A DNA stretch of 64,000 bases, taken from positions 24,168 through 88,167 of the forward strand of contig JAPTHR010000014.1 of the NCBI GenBank assembly GCA_029228645.1, read 5' to 3'. Numbering within the stretch: the first letter of the stretch is position 1; each line of letters begins with the position of its first letter. The notes beneath the pieces are model-generated. The model did not search any database. It saw only the letters and a program-made list of their open reading frames with translations, and was not told where the DNA came from. Shown in pieces: positions 1-9,539 of this stretch. The stretch comes from Gammaproteobacteria bacterium Milos-ODIII6 (GTDB taxonomy: Bacteria; Pseudomonadota; Gammaproteobacteria; Chromatiales; Chromatiaceae). A program made the position numbers and the translations under genes.

Positions 1-668
1 AGCACCCCGCCTACCTCTACACCACCATCCGTGGATTCCGTGACAAGGTCCGCCGGCATGCCAATGACGAGGAAGACGAGACCTTCGACGAATACGAAGA
101 CCAGGACCTCATCGACCTGAGCGCCTATATCGCCACGCTGGACGACGCCAAGGTGTCGGAGGGATATACCTTCCAGCCACCCGAGTTTGCGCCGCCAGTC
201 AAGGCAGTCGCGTCTGCCGAGTCCGCGGCGAGATCCTCCAGCATCGAAATCACCGACATCAAGCAGACCGTGGTTCAGATGGCCCTCGAGGATGGCGTCT
301 CCATCGAGGATGCGGCCCAGGCGATGTTGTCCAAGGCGGTCGAGCTGAACCTCAAGCTGGTCGGCCAGCAGAACGTGTCGCAGGAACTCGAGGCGCGCGG
401 CGAGAAGACGCCGCACCTGTCGATCTACCAGTTCTGTAACCCGATGGATGCCAAGGTCATGGTCATGGCCAACCCGGTGTTCTCGAGCTACATGCCGTGC
501 CGGATTTCGATGGTCGAAGACCCGAATGGCAAGATCTGGCTGATGATGCTCAACCTCGACATGCTGATCAACAGCGACCTGTTGCCGGCCGAGGTCACCG
601 AAACCGCGGTCCGGGTCAACCAGCAGATGCTGGCGGTCATGGTCGCGGGCAGTGCCGGCGATTTCTGA
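1..668 (+). CDS. Probable cytochrome c C-terminal segment fused to a DUF302 domain (5-prime partial)
   Basis: The frame starting at base 3 is open from the left edge to the TGA at 666-668, so the gene begins outside the window. A GTG at 153 would give only the last 171 residues and has no clear ribosome site. The first 45 or so visible residues (HPAYLYTTIRGFRD, then DLIDLSAYIATLDD) look like the C-terminal helices of a class I cytochrome c. The usual axial methionine between those helices is not visible; the stretch is acidic (NDEEDETFDEYED). The remainder matches the DUF302 (TT1751-like) fold, which often accompanies periplasmic or sulfur-oxidation redox proteins. A CxxCH haem motif would lie upstream and cannot be checked. 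The cytochrome call is moderate, the DUF302 call firmer. Confidence 0.6.
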   Translation, partial: HPAYLYTTIRGFRDKVRRHANDEEDETFDEYEDQDLIDLSAYIATLDDAKVSEGYTFQPPEFAPPVKAVASAESAARSSSIEITDIKQTVVQMALEDGVSIEDAAQAMLSKAVELNLKLVGQQNVSQELEARGEKTPHLSIYQFCNPMDAKVMVMANPVFSSYMPCRISMVEDPNGKIWLMMLNLDMLINSDLLPAEVTETAVRVNQQMLAVMVAGSAGDF

Positions 669-685
669 AACAAGCCGCTGAAGCG

Positions 686-713
686 GGCCGGGCTTTCAGC
701 CCGGCCTTTTTTT
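686..713 (+). terminator. Rho-independent terminator
   Basis: A 9-bp perfect stem (GGCCGGGCT and AGCCCGGCC) closes a TTC loop and is followed by seven T. It ends the DUF302 gene 18 bases after its stop, and it sits between that gene and the convergent permease gene ending at 723. Confidence 0.9.
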
Positions 714-722
714 ACGTTCGCT

Positions 723-1922
723 TTATTCCGTTCGGAGTGCCTCGATCGGGTCCAGGCTTGCGGCGCGCAACGCCGGCAGGGCCCCGGCCAGCAGGCCGAT
801 TACGACCGCGACGGCAAACGACAGCAGCACATAGGTCCACGCGATCTGCACCGGCAGCCCGGGCACGAGCAGGCCGACCAGCCAGGCACCGCCGATGCCC
901 AGCGCGAGGCCCGCAATCCCGCCCATGCTGCCCAGAATCATGGCCTCGCCGAGGAACAGCCCCAGGATCTGGCGACGTGCTGCACCCAGCGCACGCAGCA
1001 GTCCGACCTCGTGGATGCGCTCGTTGACCGAGATGGTCATGATGGTGAGGATGCCGATACCGCCGACCGCCAGCGAGATGGTCCCGAGTGCCCCGACGGC
1101 GAGGGTCAGGATGTCCAATACCGAGCCGAGTACCTCGAGCATCTGGTCCTGGGTGATGATGGTGAAGTCCTCGCGTCCGTGTCGCTGACGCAGGATCGTG
1201 CGCACCCTTTCGGCCACCTGCGCCGCGTCTGCGCCGGCCTGATAGAGCAGATCCACCTCCATGAGGCTTTCGCGATTGAACATGGCGAGTGCGCGACCGA
1301 CTGGGATATAGACGCTGTCATCCAGGTCGAAGCCCAGCATCTGCCCCTTGGATTGCATGCTCCCGATGACGCGGTAACTCTCGCCGCCAATACGGATTCT
1401 CTCCCCCAAGGGGGAATGGGCGCCGAAAAGTTCCTCGCGCAGCTTGCTTCCGAGCACGGCGAAGGCGCGCGCGTTGCGTGGTTCGTCCGCCGGCAGGAAA
1501 CGGCCCGAAGCGGGGCGTATCTGCCAGACCTCGGGCACGTCTGAACCGGTGCCGAAAATGTAGGTGCGGCGGGTGCGCCCCTTCCACTCGACCGCGCCGT
1601 TGCCCTGCACGAAGGGCACCACCGCTCGCACTTGGGGGAGACGTCGCAGCGACTCGGCATCGTCCAGGCTGAGTGGCCTGACCGTGCTGATGATCGCGCC
1701 GGACATGCCGAAGGTCTCGGTCTTGCCGGGGGTGACCGCGAGCAGGTTGGTGCCGAACTGGGTGAATTCCGCGGTGACAAAGCGTTGCACCCCTTCGCCG
1801 ATCGCGGTCAGCAGGACCACGGCCGCAATGCCCACCGCGATGCCCAGGCCGGTCAGCAGGCTGCGGGTGCGCTGCGCCAGGATGGCGAAAGTGGTCAGCT
1901 GTAGCAGGTCGGCCACTCTCAT
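723..1922 (-). CDS. MacB/FtsX-type ABC transporter permease (second permease of the operon)
   Basis: The 399-residue protein has the MacB/LolC permease layout. An N-terminal transmembrane segment (about residues 20-45, LTGLGIAVGIAAVVLL) is followed by a periplasmic MacB_PCD-like domain to about residue 260. Three C-terminal transmembrane helices follow, with the FtsX signature region NERIHEVGLLRALGA. It starts one base after the stop of the upstream paralogous permease, so the two are surely co-translated and may form a heterodimer. No substrate is indicated; macrolide, peptide or lipid export are all seen in this family. Confidence 0.85.
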   Translation of the reverse strand: MRVADLLQLTTFAILAQRTRSLLTGLGIAVGIAAVVLLTAIGEGVQRFVTAEFTQFGTNLLAVTPGKTETFGMSGAIISTVRPLSLDDAESLRRLPQVRAVVPFVQGNGAVEWKGRTRRTYIFGTGSDVPEVWQIRPASGRFLPADEPRNARAFAVLGSKLREELFGAHSPLGERIRIGGESYRVIGSMQSKGQMLGFDLDDSVYIPVGRALAMFNRESLMEVDLLYQAGADAAQVAERVRTILRQRHGREDFTIITQDQMLEVLGSVLDILTLAVGALGTISLAVGGIGILTIMTISVNERIHEVGLLRALGAARRQILGLFLGEAMILGSMGGIAGLALGIGGAWLVGLLVPGLPVQIAWTYVLLSFAVAVVIGLLAGALPALRAASLDPIEALRTE

Positions 1923-1923
1923 G

Positions 1924-3129
1924 TCAGCGTCCGCTCAAAGCCTGCACCGGGTCCAGGCGAGCCGCGCGACGCGCCGGCAGGACCCCGAACAGCAAACCGG
2001 CCGAGAGCGCCACGCCGACCGCCGCAAGGGGCGCCCACAGGGGCGCGGCGAAGGGGAAGCCGGGATAGAGCTGGTTGACCAGCAGTATGCCGAGCCCCGC
2101 GAGCACGATCCCGATGAATGCGCCCGCGCCCGCCAGCATAATCGACTCGGTCAGGAACAGGCGTAGCACCTGGCGTTCCGATCCGCCCAGGGCCTTGAGC
2201 AGGCCGATCTCCGCGACCCGCTGCGATACTGCGACCAGCATCACGTTCATGATCAGGATGCCGGCCACCGCAAGGCTGATCGCGGCGATGCCGCTGACGG
2301 TATAGGTGAGTGCCCGCAGGATACGGTCAAAGGTGCCGAGCATGGCGTCCTGGCTGATGATGGTGACGTCATCCTCGCCATCGTGGCGCAGCCGGATGGT
2401 TTTTATTGCCGCCTGCCGCGCGGCCTCGATGTCTTCTTTGGCGCTTGCCTGAATGAGTACCCGGAACAGGGAGGGCGAGTTGAACAGCGCCTGTGCGGAT
2501 GCGACCGGAATGATCGCCATATCGCCCAGGTCCGTCCCCAGGGATTCACCCCCCGGCGCCAGTATTCCGATCACCCGGAAGCGCCGGTCGTTGACCCGAA
2601 CCCAGCGCCCGAGCGGGTTGTGACGGCCAAACAGTTCCTGCTTGAGAGCGGCGCCGAGGACGATCACGTTGCTCTGCCGGTCGGCGGGGATGTCCGGCAG
2701 TTGCCGCCCCACACCGACGCGGATGCGCCGAATCGGGAAGAAGTCCGGGGTACTGCCCACGATGGTGACCTCGCGCTCCAAGTTGGCGTGCGACACCGGC
2801 GCGTTGCCCACTGTGATTGGCGCCACCTTGATAATGCTCGGTTCGCGCAGCAGCGCCTGTGAGTCGTCTATGGTCAGGTCGCGCGGCGTCTGCCCGAAAA
2901 GTGGTGGCGGACCACCGGTGGTCTCAGTGCGCCCGGGCAGCATGATCAGCAGATCGGTGCCCAGTTGCTCGAATTCGCCGATCACGTAGCGGCGGGCGCC
3001 CTCCCCGAGGGCGGTGAGCAGGACCACCGAGGCGACACCGATACTCATCGCGAGCAGGGTCAGCAGGGTGCGGGTGCGTGCCTCGAAGACCGATCGTGAG
3101 GCGAGTGCCAACAGGTCAGGCAGGCGCAT
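1924..3129 (-). CDS. MacB/FtsX-type ABC transporter permease (first permease of the operon)
   Basis: This is a paralogue of the next gene with the same layout: N-terminal membrane helix, periplasmic domain, three C-terminal helices and the motif QRVAEIGLLKALGG. An upstream ATG at 3159 is in frame, but the ATG at 3129 (MRLPDLLALASRS) matches the start of the paralogue (MRVADLLQLT) and shortens the overlap with the ATPase gene to 14 bases, so 3129 is preferred (401 residues). Having two separate permeases and a separate ATPase distinguishes the locus from canonical macB, where ATPase and permease are fused. Confidence 0.85.
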   Translation of the reverse strand: MRLPDLLALASRSVFEARTRTLLTLLAMSIGVASVVLLTALGEGARRYVIGEFEQLGTDLLIMLPGRTETTGGPPPLFGQTPRDLTIDDSQALLREPSIIKVAPITVGNAPVSHANLEREVTIVGSTPDFFPIRRIRVGVGRQLPDIPADRQSNVIVLGAALKQELFGRHNPLGRWVRVNDRRFRVIGILAPGGESLGTDLGDMAIIPVASAQALFNSPSLFRVLIQASAKEDIEAARQAAIKTIRLRHDGEDDVTIISQDAMLGTFDRILRALTYTVSGIAAISLAVAGILIMNVMLVAVSQRVAEIGLLKALGGSERQVLRLFLTESIMLAGAGAFIGIVLAGLGILLVNQLYPGFPFAAPLWAPLAAVGVALSAGLLFGVLPARRAARLDPVQALSGR

Positions 3130-3802
3130 CTTCGGGCTCGTCGCTGTCGATGCGGCCATCCAGCATGCGAATCCGGCGGCGTGCCCGGCGGCCGATAGCC
3201 GAATCGTGCGTGACCACGATCAGCGTGATGCCATCGTCGTTGAGCTTTTCGAGAAGCTGCACCACCTCCTGGCCCGAGTGCTGGTCGAGGTTCCCGGTCG
3301 GCTCGTCCGCCAGCAGCAGGCCAGGACGCATGACGATGGCGCGACCGATCGCAACGCGCTGGCGCTGGCCACCCGACAGCTGGTCGGGCCGGTGCGAGGC
3401 GCGGTCGCCCAGGTCCAGGGATTCGAGTACCTCGCCGACGCGACGCTCTCGCTCGGGGGGCGCGATTCCGGCGAGAACCATGGGCAGCGCGATGTTCTCG
3501 GCCGCGCTGAGGCGCGCCACCAGGTGGAAGGCCTGGAAAACGAAGCCGATATGCTCGCGTCGCAGGGCGGCCCTCTGCTCTTCCCCCAGTGTGGTGGTGG
3601 GAGTACGGTTAAGTCGGTATTCGCCGCGGGTCGGGCGATCGAGCAATCCGATCACATTGAGCAGGGTGGATTTGCCGGAACCGGAGGGACCCATGACCGA
3701 GAGGTAGTCCCCGTCCGGTATGTCCAGGTTGACGTCGGCGAGCGCGCGCACCGTTTCGTCGCCCACCGCGAAATCGCGCTCGACCTGCTGCAACTCGATC
3801 AT
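3116..3802 (-). CDS. ABC transporter ATP-binding protein, LolD/MacB family
   Basis: The 228-residue nucleotide-binding domain has an intact Walker A (GPSGSGKST), Q-loop region (GFVFQAFHL), ABC signature (LSGGQRQRVAIGRA), Walker B (LLLADEPTGNLD) and switch histidine (VVTHD). It would drive the two FtsX-type permeases encoded just downstream. Its ATG overlaps the stop of the adaptor gene by four bases (ATGA), and its own 3-prime end overlaps the first permease gene, so all four genes form one tightly coupled operon. Confidence 0.93.
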   Translation of the reverse strand: MIELQQVERDFAVGDETVRALADVNLDIPDGDYLSVMGPSGSGKSTLLNVIGLLDRPTRGEYRLNRTPTTTLGEEQRAALRREHIGFVFQAFHLVARLSAAENIALPMVLAGIAPPERERRVGEVLESLDLGDRASHRPDQLSGGQRQRVAIGRAIVMRPGLLLADEPTGNLDQHSGQEVVQLLEKLNDDGITLIVVTHDSAIGRRARRRIRMLDGRIDSDEPEDAPA

Positions 3803-4938
3803 TCGGAGTCTTCCTGGCGAGCCAGCGCGCCGTCCTCCACACCTTCGCGGTCGACCGAGGTGACCACCAACTCGCCTTCTTCGATCCCGTCCAGTATCTC
3901 GGTGTGGTCCCAGTTGGCGACCCCGGTGCGCACCTCGCGCAGGCTCAGGGTCTGTTCCTCTGGCTGCAGGACGTACACCCGGTCGCCCTCCAGCAAGGCC
4001 TCGCTGGGGATGCGCAGGGTGTCCCGGCGCACATCCAGGATGATCTCGACGTCGGCCGAGTAGCCGGCCACCAGGTCCCGGATGTCATCGGGGTCGAGAA
4101 ATTCGACCTCCACATCCACCGTGCGTGCCTGTTTCTCGACATCCAGCACATAATCCGCGACGCGTCGCACCTGGCCGGAGAAGCGGCGATCTCCAAAGGC
4201 ATCCAGGGTCACGCGTGCCGGCTGCGCGGGGCTTACCCCGGCGACGTCCACCTCGTCGATCGGGGCGTTGAGGTAGAAGCAGTGGCTGGCGATCAGATCG
4301 ACGGCCGGGGCTGTTGCCACGCCCACCGGAGAGGGGGTGACATACTCGGAGAGCTCGCCATTGATCTCGGCCACCACGCCGTCGAAAGGTGCGGTCAAAC
4401 GGGTCTTTTCCAGCATCGCCAGAGCCACCCCGATCTGCGCGCGGCTGACCGCGGCCTTGGCGCGCGCGCCGGTGCACGCGGCATTTGCCGATCGAGCCCC
4501 CGACACGGCCTGGTCGACCTGGTCCTCGGCCACCAGTTTGCGCGCCAGGAGCTTTTGCTGTCGGGCCGCCTCGCGCTGCGCCTGTTCGGCCTCGATACAG
4601 CGCGCCTCCGCGGTGGCTTCCGCGCTCGCCGCCTCCTGGCGCGCCAGTTCGAGCTGGGCCTGCAGGTCCTCGTTCCACAGTTCGAGCAGTAGCTGGCCGC
4701 GCTTGACCTTGTCGCCCTCTTTGATCGGCAGGAGCGCGATCTGACCGCCGGCACTCGGCGTGAGCCCGGCGCGTCGGCAGGCCTTGACGGTGCCGGCACG
4801 GGTATTCGCGACCGTCTTCTCGACGATTCCCTTTTGCACGGCGGCGACAGTCACGCTGACCGGTTGGGGTCGCGAGTTCCACCAGGCCCAGGTTCCGGCC
4901 AGCGCGATTACGAGGAGCAAGATAAGGATTCGTTTCAC
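3799..4938 (-). CDS. Periplasmic adaptor (HlyD/MacA-like membrane fusion protein)
   Basis: The protein links an inner-membrane ABC pump to an outer-membrane channel. The sequence shows a hydrophobic N-terminal anchor ([19 protein letters not shown]), a split biotinyl-lipoyl domain ([18 protein letters not shown] and later [11 protein letters not shown]), a long coiled-coil hairpin rich in A, E and Q, and a beta-barrel/membrane-proximal region ending near [17 protein letters not shown] longer frame starts at 5070, but that extension is hydrophilic and runs into the argG leader. The GTG at 4938 places the signal anchor at the N-terminus and gives 379 residues. It is the first gene of the efflux operon; no TolC-like gene is nearby. 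Confidence 0.85.
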   Translation of the reverse strand: MKRILILLLVIALAGTWAWWNSRPQPVSVTVAAVQKGIVEKTVANTRAGTVKACRRAGLTPSAGGQIALLPIKEGDKVKRGQLLLELWNEDLQAQLELARQEAASAEATAEARCIEAEQAQREAARQQKLLARKLVAEDQVDQAVSGARSANAACTGARAKAAVSRAQIGVALAMLEKTRLTAPFDGVVAEINGELSEYVTPSPVGVATAPAVDLIASHCFYLNAPIDEVDVAGVSPAQPARVTLDAFGDRRFSGQVRRVADYVLDVEKQARTVDVEVEFLDPDDIRDLVAGYSADVEIILDVRRDTLRIPSEALLEGDRVYVLQPEEQTLSLREVRTGVANWDHTEILDGIEEGELVVTSVDREGVEDGALARQEDSE

Positions 4939-5018
4939 GTCGTTGATGTGGTCGCTTGCGTGTACTTCGTAATCAGTATCGCAGGTTTGCCGGACGATGC
5001 AGGCTGGACTCGCTACGG

Positions 5019-5024
5019 TATAAT
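5019..5024 (+). promoter_or_regulatory. Candidate sigma-70 -10 box for argG
   Basis: A perfect TATAAT lies 38 bases before the argG ATG, within the 123-bp divergent region shared with the efflux operon. No good -35 element is seen 16-18 bases upstream. No ARG box was recognised. Confidence 0.5.
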
Positions 5025-5061
5025 CCCTGTCCTTTCGCTTCAGTGGTTTCAGAGGGAAGAC

Positions 5062-6285
5062 ATGGCGCAATCGGAAGTAAAAAAAGTGGTTCTGGCCTAT
5101 TCAGGCGGGCTGGACACATCGATCATCCTCAAGTGGCTGCAGGATGTGTATCACTGTGAGGTGGTGACCTTTACTGCCGATATCGGTCAGGGCGAGGAGG
5201 TTGCGCCCGCGCGTGCCAAAGCCAAGGCCATGGGGATAAAGGAAATCTACGTCGAGGACCTGCGCGAGGAATTCGCGCGTGATTACGTTTTCCCGATGTT
5301 TCGCGCCAATGCGATCTACGAGGGCGAGTACCTGCTCGGTACCTCGATCGCACGCCCGCTGATAGCGAAACGCCTGGTGGAGATCGCGCGCGAGACCGGC
5401 GCGGACGCGATCTCGCACGGCGCCACCGGCAAGGGCAATGACCAGGTGCGCTTCGAACTCGGGGCCTATGCGCTCAATCCCGACATCAGGGTGATCGCCC
5501 CCTGGCGCGAATGGGACCTGCTCTCGCGCGAGAAGTTGATGAAATATGCCGAGGAGCATGGCATCGAAGTCGACTATGCCAAGCAGAGCGGCAAATCGCC
5601 GTACTCCATGGATGCCAACCTGCTGCACATCTCCTACGAAGGCGACATCCTGGAGGACCCCTGGAACGAGCCCGACGAGGACATGTGGCGCTGGACCGTG
5701 TCGCCGGAGGAGGCGCCGGACGAACCCACCTACATCGAACTGACCTTCGAGCGCGGCGATATCGTCGCGATCAACGGCCAGCGGATGAGTCCGGCCGGGG
5801 TGATGTCCTACCTCAACACCGTCGCTGGGGCGGACGGGGTGGGGCGCGACGACATCGTCGAGAACCGCTATGTCGGCATGAAGTCGCGTGGTTGCTACGA
5901 GACCCCGGCCGGGACCGTGATGCTGAAGGCGCATCGCGCCATGGAATCGCTGACCCTGGACCGTGAGGCGGCGCACCTCAAGGACGAACTCATGCCACGC
6001 TATGCCGAGATGGTTTATAACGGCTACTGGTGGAGCCCGGAGCGCGAGGCCCTGCAGGCCCTGATCGACAAGACCCAGGAAACGGTCAACGGCGATGTCC
6101 GGATCAAGCTGTACAAGGGCAATGTGATCGTGGTGGGGCGTCGTTCCGAGAGCGACAGCCTGTTCGACGAGTCGATCGCGACCTTCGAGGACGATCAGGG
6201 CGCCTATGACCAGAAAGACGCGGCCGGCTTCATTCGCCTGAATGCGCTGCGCCTGCGGGTCGGCGCTCGTCGCCGCGGCAGCTGA
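5062..6285 (+). CDS. argG: Argininosuccinate synthase
   Basis: The enzyme joins citrulline and aspartate using ATP, the penultimate step of arginine synthesis. The 407-residue protein has the N-terminal P-loop of the PP-ATPase family ([17 protein letters not shown]), the conserved [15 protein letters not shown] region and KSPYSMD. The start at 5062 is preferred over an upstream in-frame ATG at 4834 because it has a GAGGGAAG ribosome site and gives the family length. It is transcribed divergently from the efflux operon as a single gene; no other arg gene is in view. Confidence 0.97.
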   Translation: MAQSEVKKVVLAYSGGLDTSIILKWLQDVYHCEVVTFTADIGQGEEVAPARAKAKAMGIKEIYVEDLREEFARDYVFPMFRANAIYEGEYLLGTSIARPLIAKRLVEIARETGADAISHGATGKGNDQVRFELGAYALNPDIRVIAPWREWDLLSREKLMKYAEEHGIEVDYAKQSGKSPYSMDANLLHISYEGDILEDPWNEPDEDMWRWTVSPEEAPDEPTYIELTFERGDIVAINGQRMSPAGVMSYLNTVAGADGVGRDDIVENRYVGMKSRGCYETPAGTVMLKAHRAMESLTLDREAAHLKDELMPRYAEMVYNGYWWSPEREALQALIDKTQETVNGDVRIKLYKGNVIVVGRRSESDSLFDESIATFEDDQGAYDQKDAAGFIRLNALRLRVGARRRGS

Positions 6286-6334
6286 AATTTTTACAGACCG
6301 GGTGTCAGCTCGGCGGATTGTTAGGAGGAGAGTG

Positions 6335-7288
6335 ATGAAGAGAATCTTGATTTTTGCCGGGCTGCTGTTCGCAGGCGTGGTGCTGGCGCTGCAGATCGGG
6401 CCCCCGATCAAGGGTGAATGGGCGCCTGAAAAAGTGGCGGACGGCGTTTACGTGATCCATGGGCCAACGGAACTGCCGACCCCGGAGAATCAGGGCTTCA
6501 TGAACAACCCCGCTTTCGTGGTCGGAGACTCCGGCGTGGTGGTGGTCGATCCCGGCAGCAGCCTGCAGGTTGGCGAGATGTTGCTGGCGCGCATCGCCAA
6601 GGTGACCGACAAGCCGGTCGTGGCGGTCTTCAACAGCCATATCCACGGTGACCACTGGCTGGGTAACCAGGCCATCAAGGCGCGTTACCCGGATGTGCCA
6701 ATCTACGGTCATGAGCGGGTCGGACCCAAGGTCATCGCTGGCGCCGGTGCGCAGTGGATCAACCTGATGCTCGACCTGACTCACAAGGCCACCGCCGGCA
6801 CCGAGGTCGTGGCGCCGGACCATCCCGTCAACGATGGTGATGTGATCAAGACGGCAGGCCTGACCTTCCGCATTTTCAACAACGACAAGGCGCATACCGA
6901 TACCGATATCATGGTCCTGGTGGAGGAGCGTGAGGTCATGTTCCTCGGGGACAACGCCGGTCACGGCCGGATCCTGCGCCTCGAGGGCGGCAGCTTCCGC
7001 GGCAACGTGCTGGCCCTCAACCGGGCCCTCGAGACGAACGCCAAGGTGTTCGTGCCCGGACACGGCCGCACCGCTGGCAGCGAGGCCGCCACCCGCTACC
7101 GCGATTACCTGCAGACGGTCTACCAGACGGTGGCGGACGGCTATTCCGACGGCCTTGCCGACTTCGAGATCCGTCCGACCCTGGTCGCGAAGCTGGACCG
7201 TTGGAAGGACTGGTCGGGCTTCGACATCGAGCTCGGGCCGCACATCAGCGCGGCCTTCCTCGAGGCCGAGGCAGCGGACTTCGAGTAG
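6335..7288 (+). CDS. Secreted metallo-beta-lactamase-fold hydrolase
   Basis: The 317-residue protein starts with a signal-like segment (KRILIFAGLLFAGVVLAL) and carries the zinc-binding HxHxDH motif (NSHIHGDHWLGN). Further metal ligands are apparent in KAHTDTD, GDNAGH and the C-terminal PGHG. This arrangement is typical of the SoxH/quinoprotein-relay group of periplasmic MBL proteins rather than true beta-lactamases; the substrate is not determined. The start at 6335 follows an AGGAGGAG ribosome site and puts the signal peptide at the N-terminus. Confidence 0.85.
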   Translation: MKRILIFAGLLFAGVVLALQIGPPIKGEWAPEKVADGVYVIHGPTELPTPENQGFMNNPAFVVGDSGVVVVDPGSSLQVGEMLLARIAKVTDKPVVAVFNSHIHGDHWLGNQAIKARYPDVPIYGHERVGPKVIAGAGAQWINLMLDLTHKATAGTEVVAPDHPVNDGDVIKTAGLTFRIFNNDKAHTDTDIMVLVEEREVMFLGDNAGHGRILRLEGGSFRGNVLALNRALETNAKVFVPGHGRTAGSEAATRYRDYLQTVYQTVADGYSDGLADFEIRPTLVAKLDRWKDWSGFDIELGPHISAAFLEAEAADFE

Positions 7289-7313
7289 CGGCCTGGCGAT
7301 CCATCTCCCGAAT

Positions 7314-7338
7314 GAACCCCGCTCCGGCGGGGTTCTTT
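7314..7338 (+). terminator. Rho-independent terminator
   Basis: A 9-bp stem (GAACCCCGC and GCGGGGTTC) with a TCCG loop is followed by TTT, 25 bases after the metallohydrolase stop. The T-run is short. Confidence 0.75.
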
Positions 7339-7386
7339 ATGCGAGCCCCTGGATGGGGTGGTACCTCCCGCGTGAAGGTGAATGAT

Positions 7387-8331
7387 ATGACGCGTCCGCT
7401 GATCGCACTGAGCAGCTGCCTGCATGGTGATCCGGTGCGTTACGATGGCGCCGACAAGCGCGATGCCTGGCTGCTCGAGGAGCTCGGCAGGTTCGTCGAT
7501 TATCGGCCCATCTGTCCCGAGGTCGGCATCGGGCTGGGCGTGCCACGCGCTCCGATCCGCCTGGTCGCGGAAAACGGCGGGACCCGCGTGCGCGGGGTCG
7601 CCGATCCGTCGCTCGACGTCACTGAGCAGCTGCGACGTTATGCCCTGGAAGTCCTTCCGCAGCTGGCGGAGGCCTGCGGCTATGTGTTCAAGGCGCGCTC
7701 ACCAAGCTGCGGTCTCTTCGGCGTGCCGCGTTACGACCGGGAGGGACGGCTAAGCGACACGAGCAGTGGCGCCTTTGCCGCGGTCATTGCGAGCCGCCTG
7801 CCAGTGCTGCCGCTGGAGGAGGAGGGCAGACTCGCCAATCCGGTGCTGCGCGAGCATTTCGTGGCGCGGGTGTTCGCCCTGCGGCGCTGGCGCGAGCTGC
7901 TAGCCGAAGGCCCGGACGCGGCGCGCCTGATCGCCTTTCACGCCCGTCACAAGTACCAGTTGATGGCGCACTCTCCGCTTGCCTGTAGCCGCCTGGGGCA
8001 GCTGCTGTCCGATCTGTCCGGGGACGACCTGGCACAGCGCCTGGCAGCCTACGGGCAGGACTTCCTGGCGACCCTGGCGCAGCCGGCCAGCCGCGCGGCC
8101 CAGGTGAACGTGCTGCAGCACCTGGCCGGCTATCTCAAACGGGTGCTGGAGCGGCCCGCGCGGGCCGAGCTTGCGCAGGCCATCGAGCGCTACCGCACGG
8201 GCGTGGATCCGCTGCTGGTTCCAATCCAGCTGTTGATGCATCATGTCGCGCAGCACGCCATTGAGGCGCTCGCCGAGCAGAGTTACCTCAATCCCTATCC
8301 AGCGGCGCTCGATCTGCGCCGGGGAATCTGA
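7387..8331 (+). CDS. YbgA-like protein (DUF523 plus DUF1722)
   Basis: The protein is 314 residues. The N-terminal half is DUF523, recognisable from ALSSCLHGDPVRYDG, the PICPEVGIGLGVPR segment and the cysteine motif SPSCGLFG. The C-terminal half is DUF1722 (HARHKYQLMAHSP, then PYPAALDLR at the end). The family is conserved in gammaproteobacteria; some members neighbour photolyase genes, but none is here. The ATG at 7387 was chosen because it begins the conserved domain; a longer in-frame opening upstream runs through the terminator. The biochemical role is unknown. Confidence 0.85.
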   Translation: MTRPLIALSSCLHGDPVRYDGADKRDAWLLEELGRFVDYRPICPEVGIGLGVPRAPIRLVAENGGTRVRGVADPSLDVTEQLRRYALEVLPQLAEACGYVFKARSPSCGLFGVPRYDREGRLSDTSSGAFAAVIASRLPVLPLEEEGRLANPVLREHFVARVFALRRWRELLAEGPDAARLIAFHARHKYQLMAHSPLACSRLGQLLSDLSGDDLAQRLAAYGQDFLATLAQPASRAAQVNVLQHLAGYLKRVLERPARAELAQAIERYRTGVDPLLVPIQLLMHHVAQHAIEALAEQSYLNPYPAALDLRRGI

Positions 8332-8339
8332 ACACGCGC

Positions 8340-9128
8340 ATGCAGCAAGAGAGCAACGATTTCGCCAGCTTCGGCCTGATTGTCATCGGGGACGAGATTC
8401 TCGCGGCCCGGCGTCGCGACCGTCACTTCGAGGTGATCGGCGGGATGCTGCGGCAGCGGGGCTTCGGCCTTGCCTGGCTGCGTATCCTGCCGGACGATCC
8501 GGACTACCTCGCGCGCGAGCTGCGACGCACCATGGAAGAGGGCATCCCGGTGTTCAGTTGCGGCGGTATCGGCGCCACCCCGGACGACTATACGCGCGCC
8601 TGTGCGGCGCGCGCCGCAGCAGTGCCGCTGGCGCTTCATCCGGACGCCGTGGCGGAAATCGAGGCGCGCTTCGGCAAGGACGCCTACCCGAATCGTATCC
8701 ACATGGCCGAGCTGCCACAGGGCGCCGAGCTGATTCCCAACCCGGTCAACCGGGTGCCCGGCTTCAGTATCCGCAGGCACTATTTCCTGCCGGGTTTTCC
8801 GGACATGGCGCATCCCATGGTCGAATGGGTGCTGGATCAGCACTACGGCACGCATACGCCGCCGATTCAACGCTCGGTCTGGGTATTCGGAGTGAGCGAG
8901 AATGACCTGATGCCGTTGCTCCAGGGCCTGACTGAGCGCTTCCCGCAGCAGAAACTGTTCAGCCTGCCGCGGCTGGGGGAGCCACGCCGGGTGGAACTCG
9001 GTTACCGTGGCCCGGCGGCGGTCATCGAAGCCCCCTTCAACGCCCTGCTGCAGGGCCTGCGCGAGCGGGGCTACCGCTTAGAAGTCAGTGTGGACGAGGA
9101 TGACAGTGGCGGTGGGGGCGTGGCATAA
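8340..9128 (+). CDS. Molybdopterin-binding domain protein, CinA N-terminal type
   Basis: The 262-residue protein starts with the MoaB/Mog-like fold (FGLIVIGDEILAARRRDRHF) followed by the substrate-site region FSCGGIGATPDDYT, as in the N-terminal domain of CinA-type proteins. The C-terminal nicotinamide-nucleotide amidase domain of CinA is absent. The gene begins eight bases after the YbgA-like stop, so the pair is probably co-transcribed. Function is uncertain; related proteins act on nucleotide pyrophosphates. Confidence 0.8.
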   Translation: MQQESNDFASFGLIVIGDEILAARRRDRHFEVIGGMLRQRGFGLAWLRILPDDPDYLARELRRTMEEGIPVFSCGGIGATPDDYTRACAARAAAVPLALHPDAVAEIEARFGKDAYPNRIHMAELPQGAELIPNPVNRVPGFSIRRHYFLPGFPDMAHPMVEWVLDQHYGTHTPPIQRSVWVFGVSENDLMPLLQGLTERFPQQKLFSLPRLGEPRRVELGYRGPAAVIEAPFNALLQGLRERGYRLEVSVDEDDSGGGGVA

Positions 9129-9134
9129 CCCACG

Positions 9135-9539
9135 CTAAGAACTTTCGGGCGATGTGCCGGCGCCGCCAGCCAGATGGCGCGGTGGCTGACGCTGGTGCCC
9201 GGCCGCGTGCAGTCGTTCGAGGTAATCGGTCCAATAGAGGGCCTGCTTGCGCCCGAGGTCGTGCAGGTAGTCCCAGTCGAACAGTCCGGAGTCGTGGCCG
9301 TCATCGAACACGATCTTTATCGCGTACTGACCCACCGGAATGATGTCGTCGATATTGACGTCCTGTTTATCGACCTGCAGCTTGGCGTGCTGGCCCCAGT
9401 GCCCGCGCACTTCGGCCGATGGGGAGTACACGCGCAACAGTTCCACCGGATAGCGGAATCCGGTGCCGTCGTCGAACCGGATCTCGAGTTCGTGCGACTT
9501 GCGGTGCAGGGTGATGTCGGTGGCTCTGACTTGGCTCAT
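9135..9539 (-). CDS. DUF971 (GBBH-like N-terminal domain) protein
   Basis: This 134-residue protein (residues LHRKSHELEIRFDDG, then YSPSAEVRGH) belongs to the DUF971 family, related to the N-terminal domain of gamma-butyrobetaine hydroxylase and to small proteins associated with iron-sulfur or carrier biology. PVGQYAIKIVFDDGHDSGLFDWDYL is the conserved core. The start at 9539 (MSQVRATDITL) is preferred over one twelve codons upstream because it begins the domain. It is convergent with the CinA-like gene, with only six bases between stops. Confidence 0.85.
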   Translation of the reverse strand: MSQVRATDITLHRKSHELEIRFDDGTGFRYPVELLRVYSPSAEVRGHWGQHAKLQVDKQDVNIDDIIPVGQYAIKIVFDDGHDSGLFDWDYLHDLGRKQALYWTDYLERLHAAGHQRQPPRHLAGGAGTSPESS

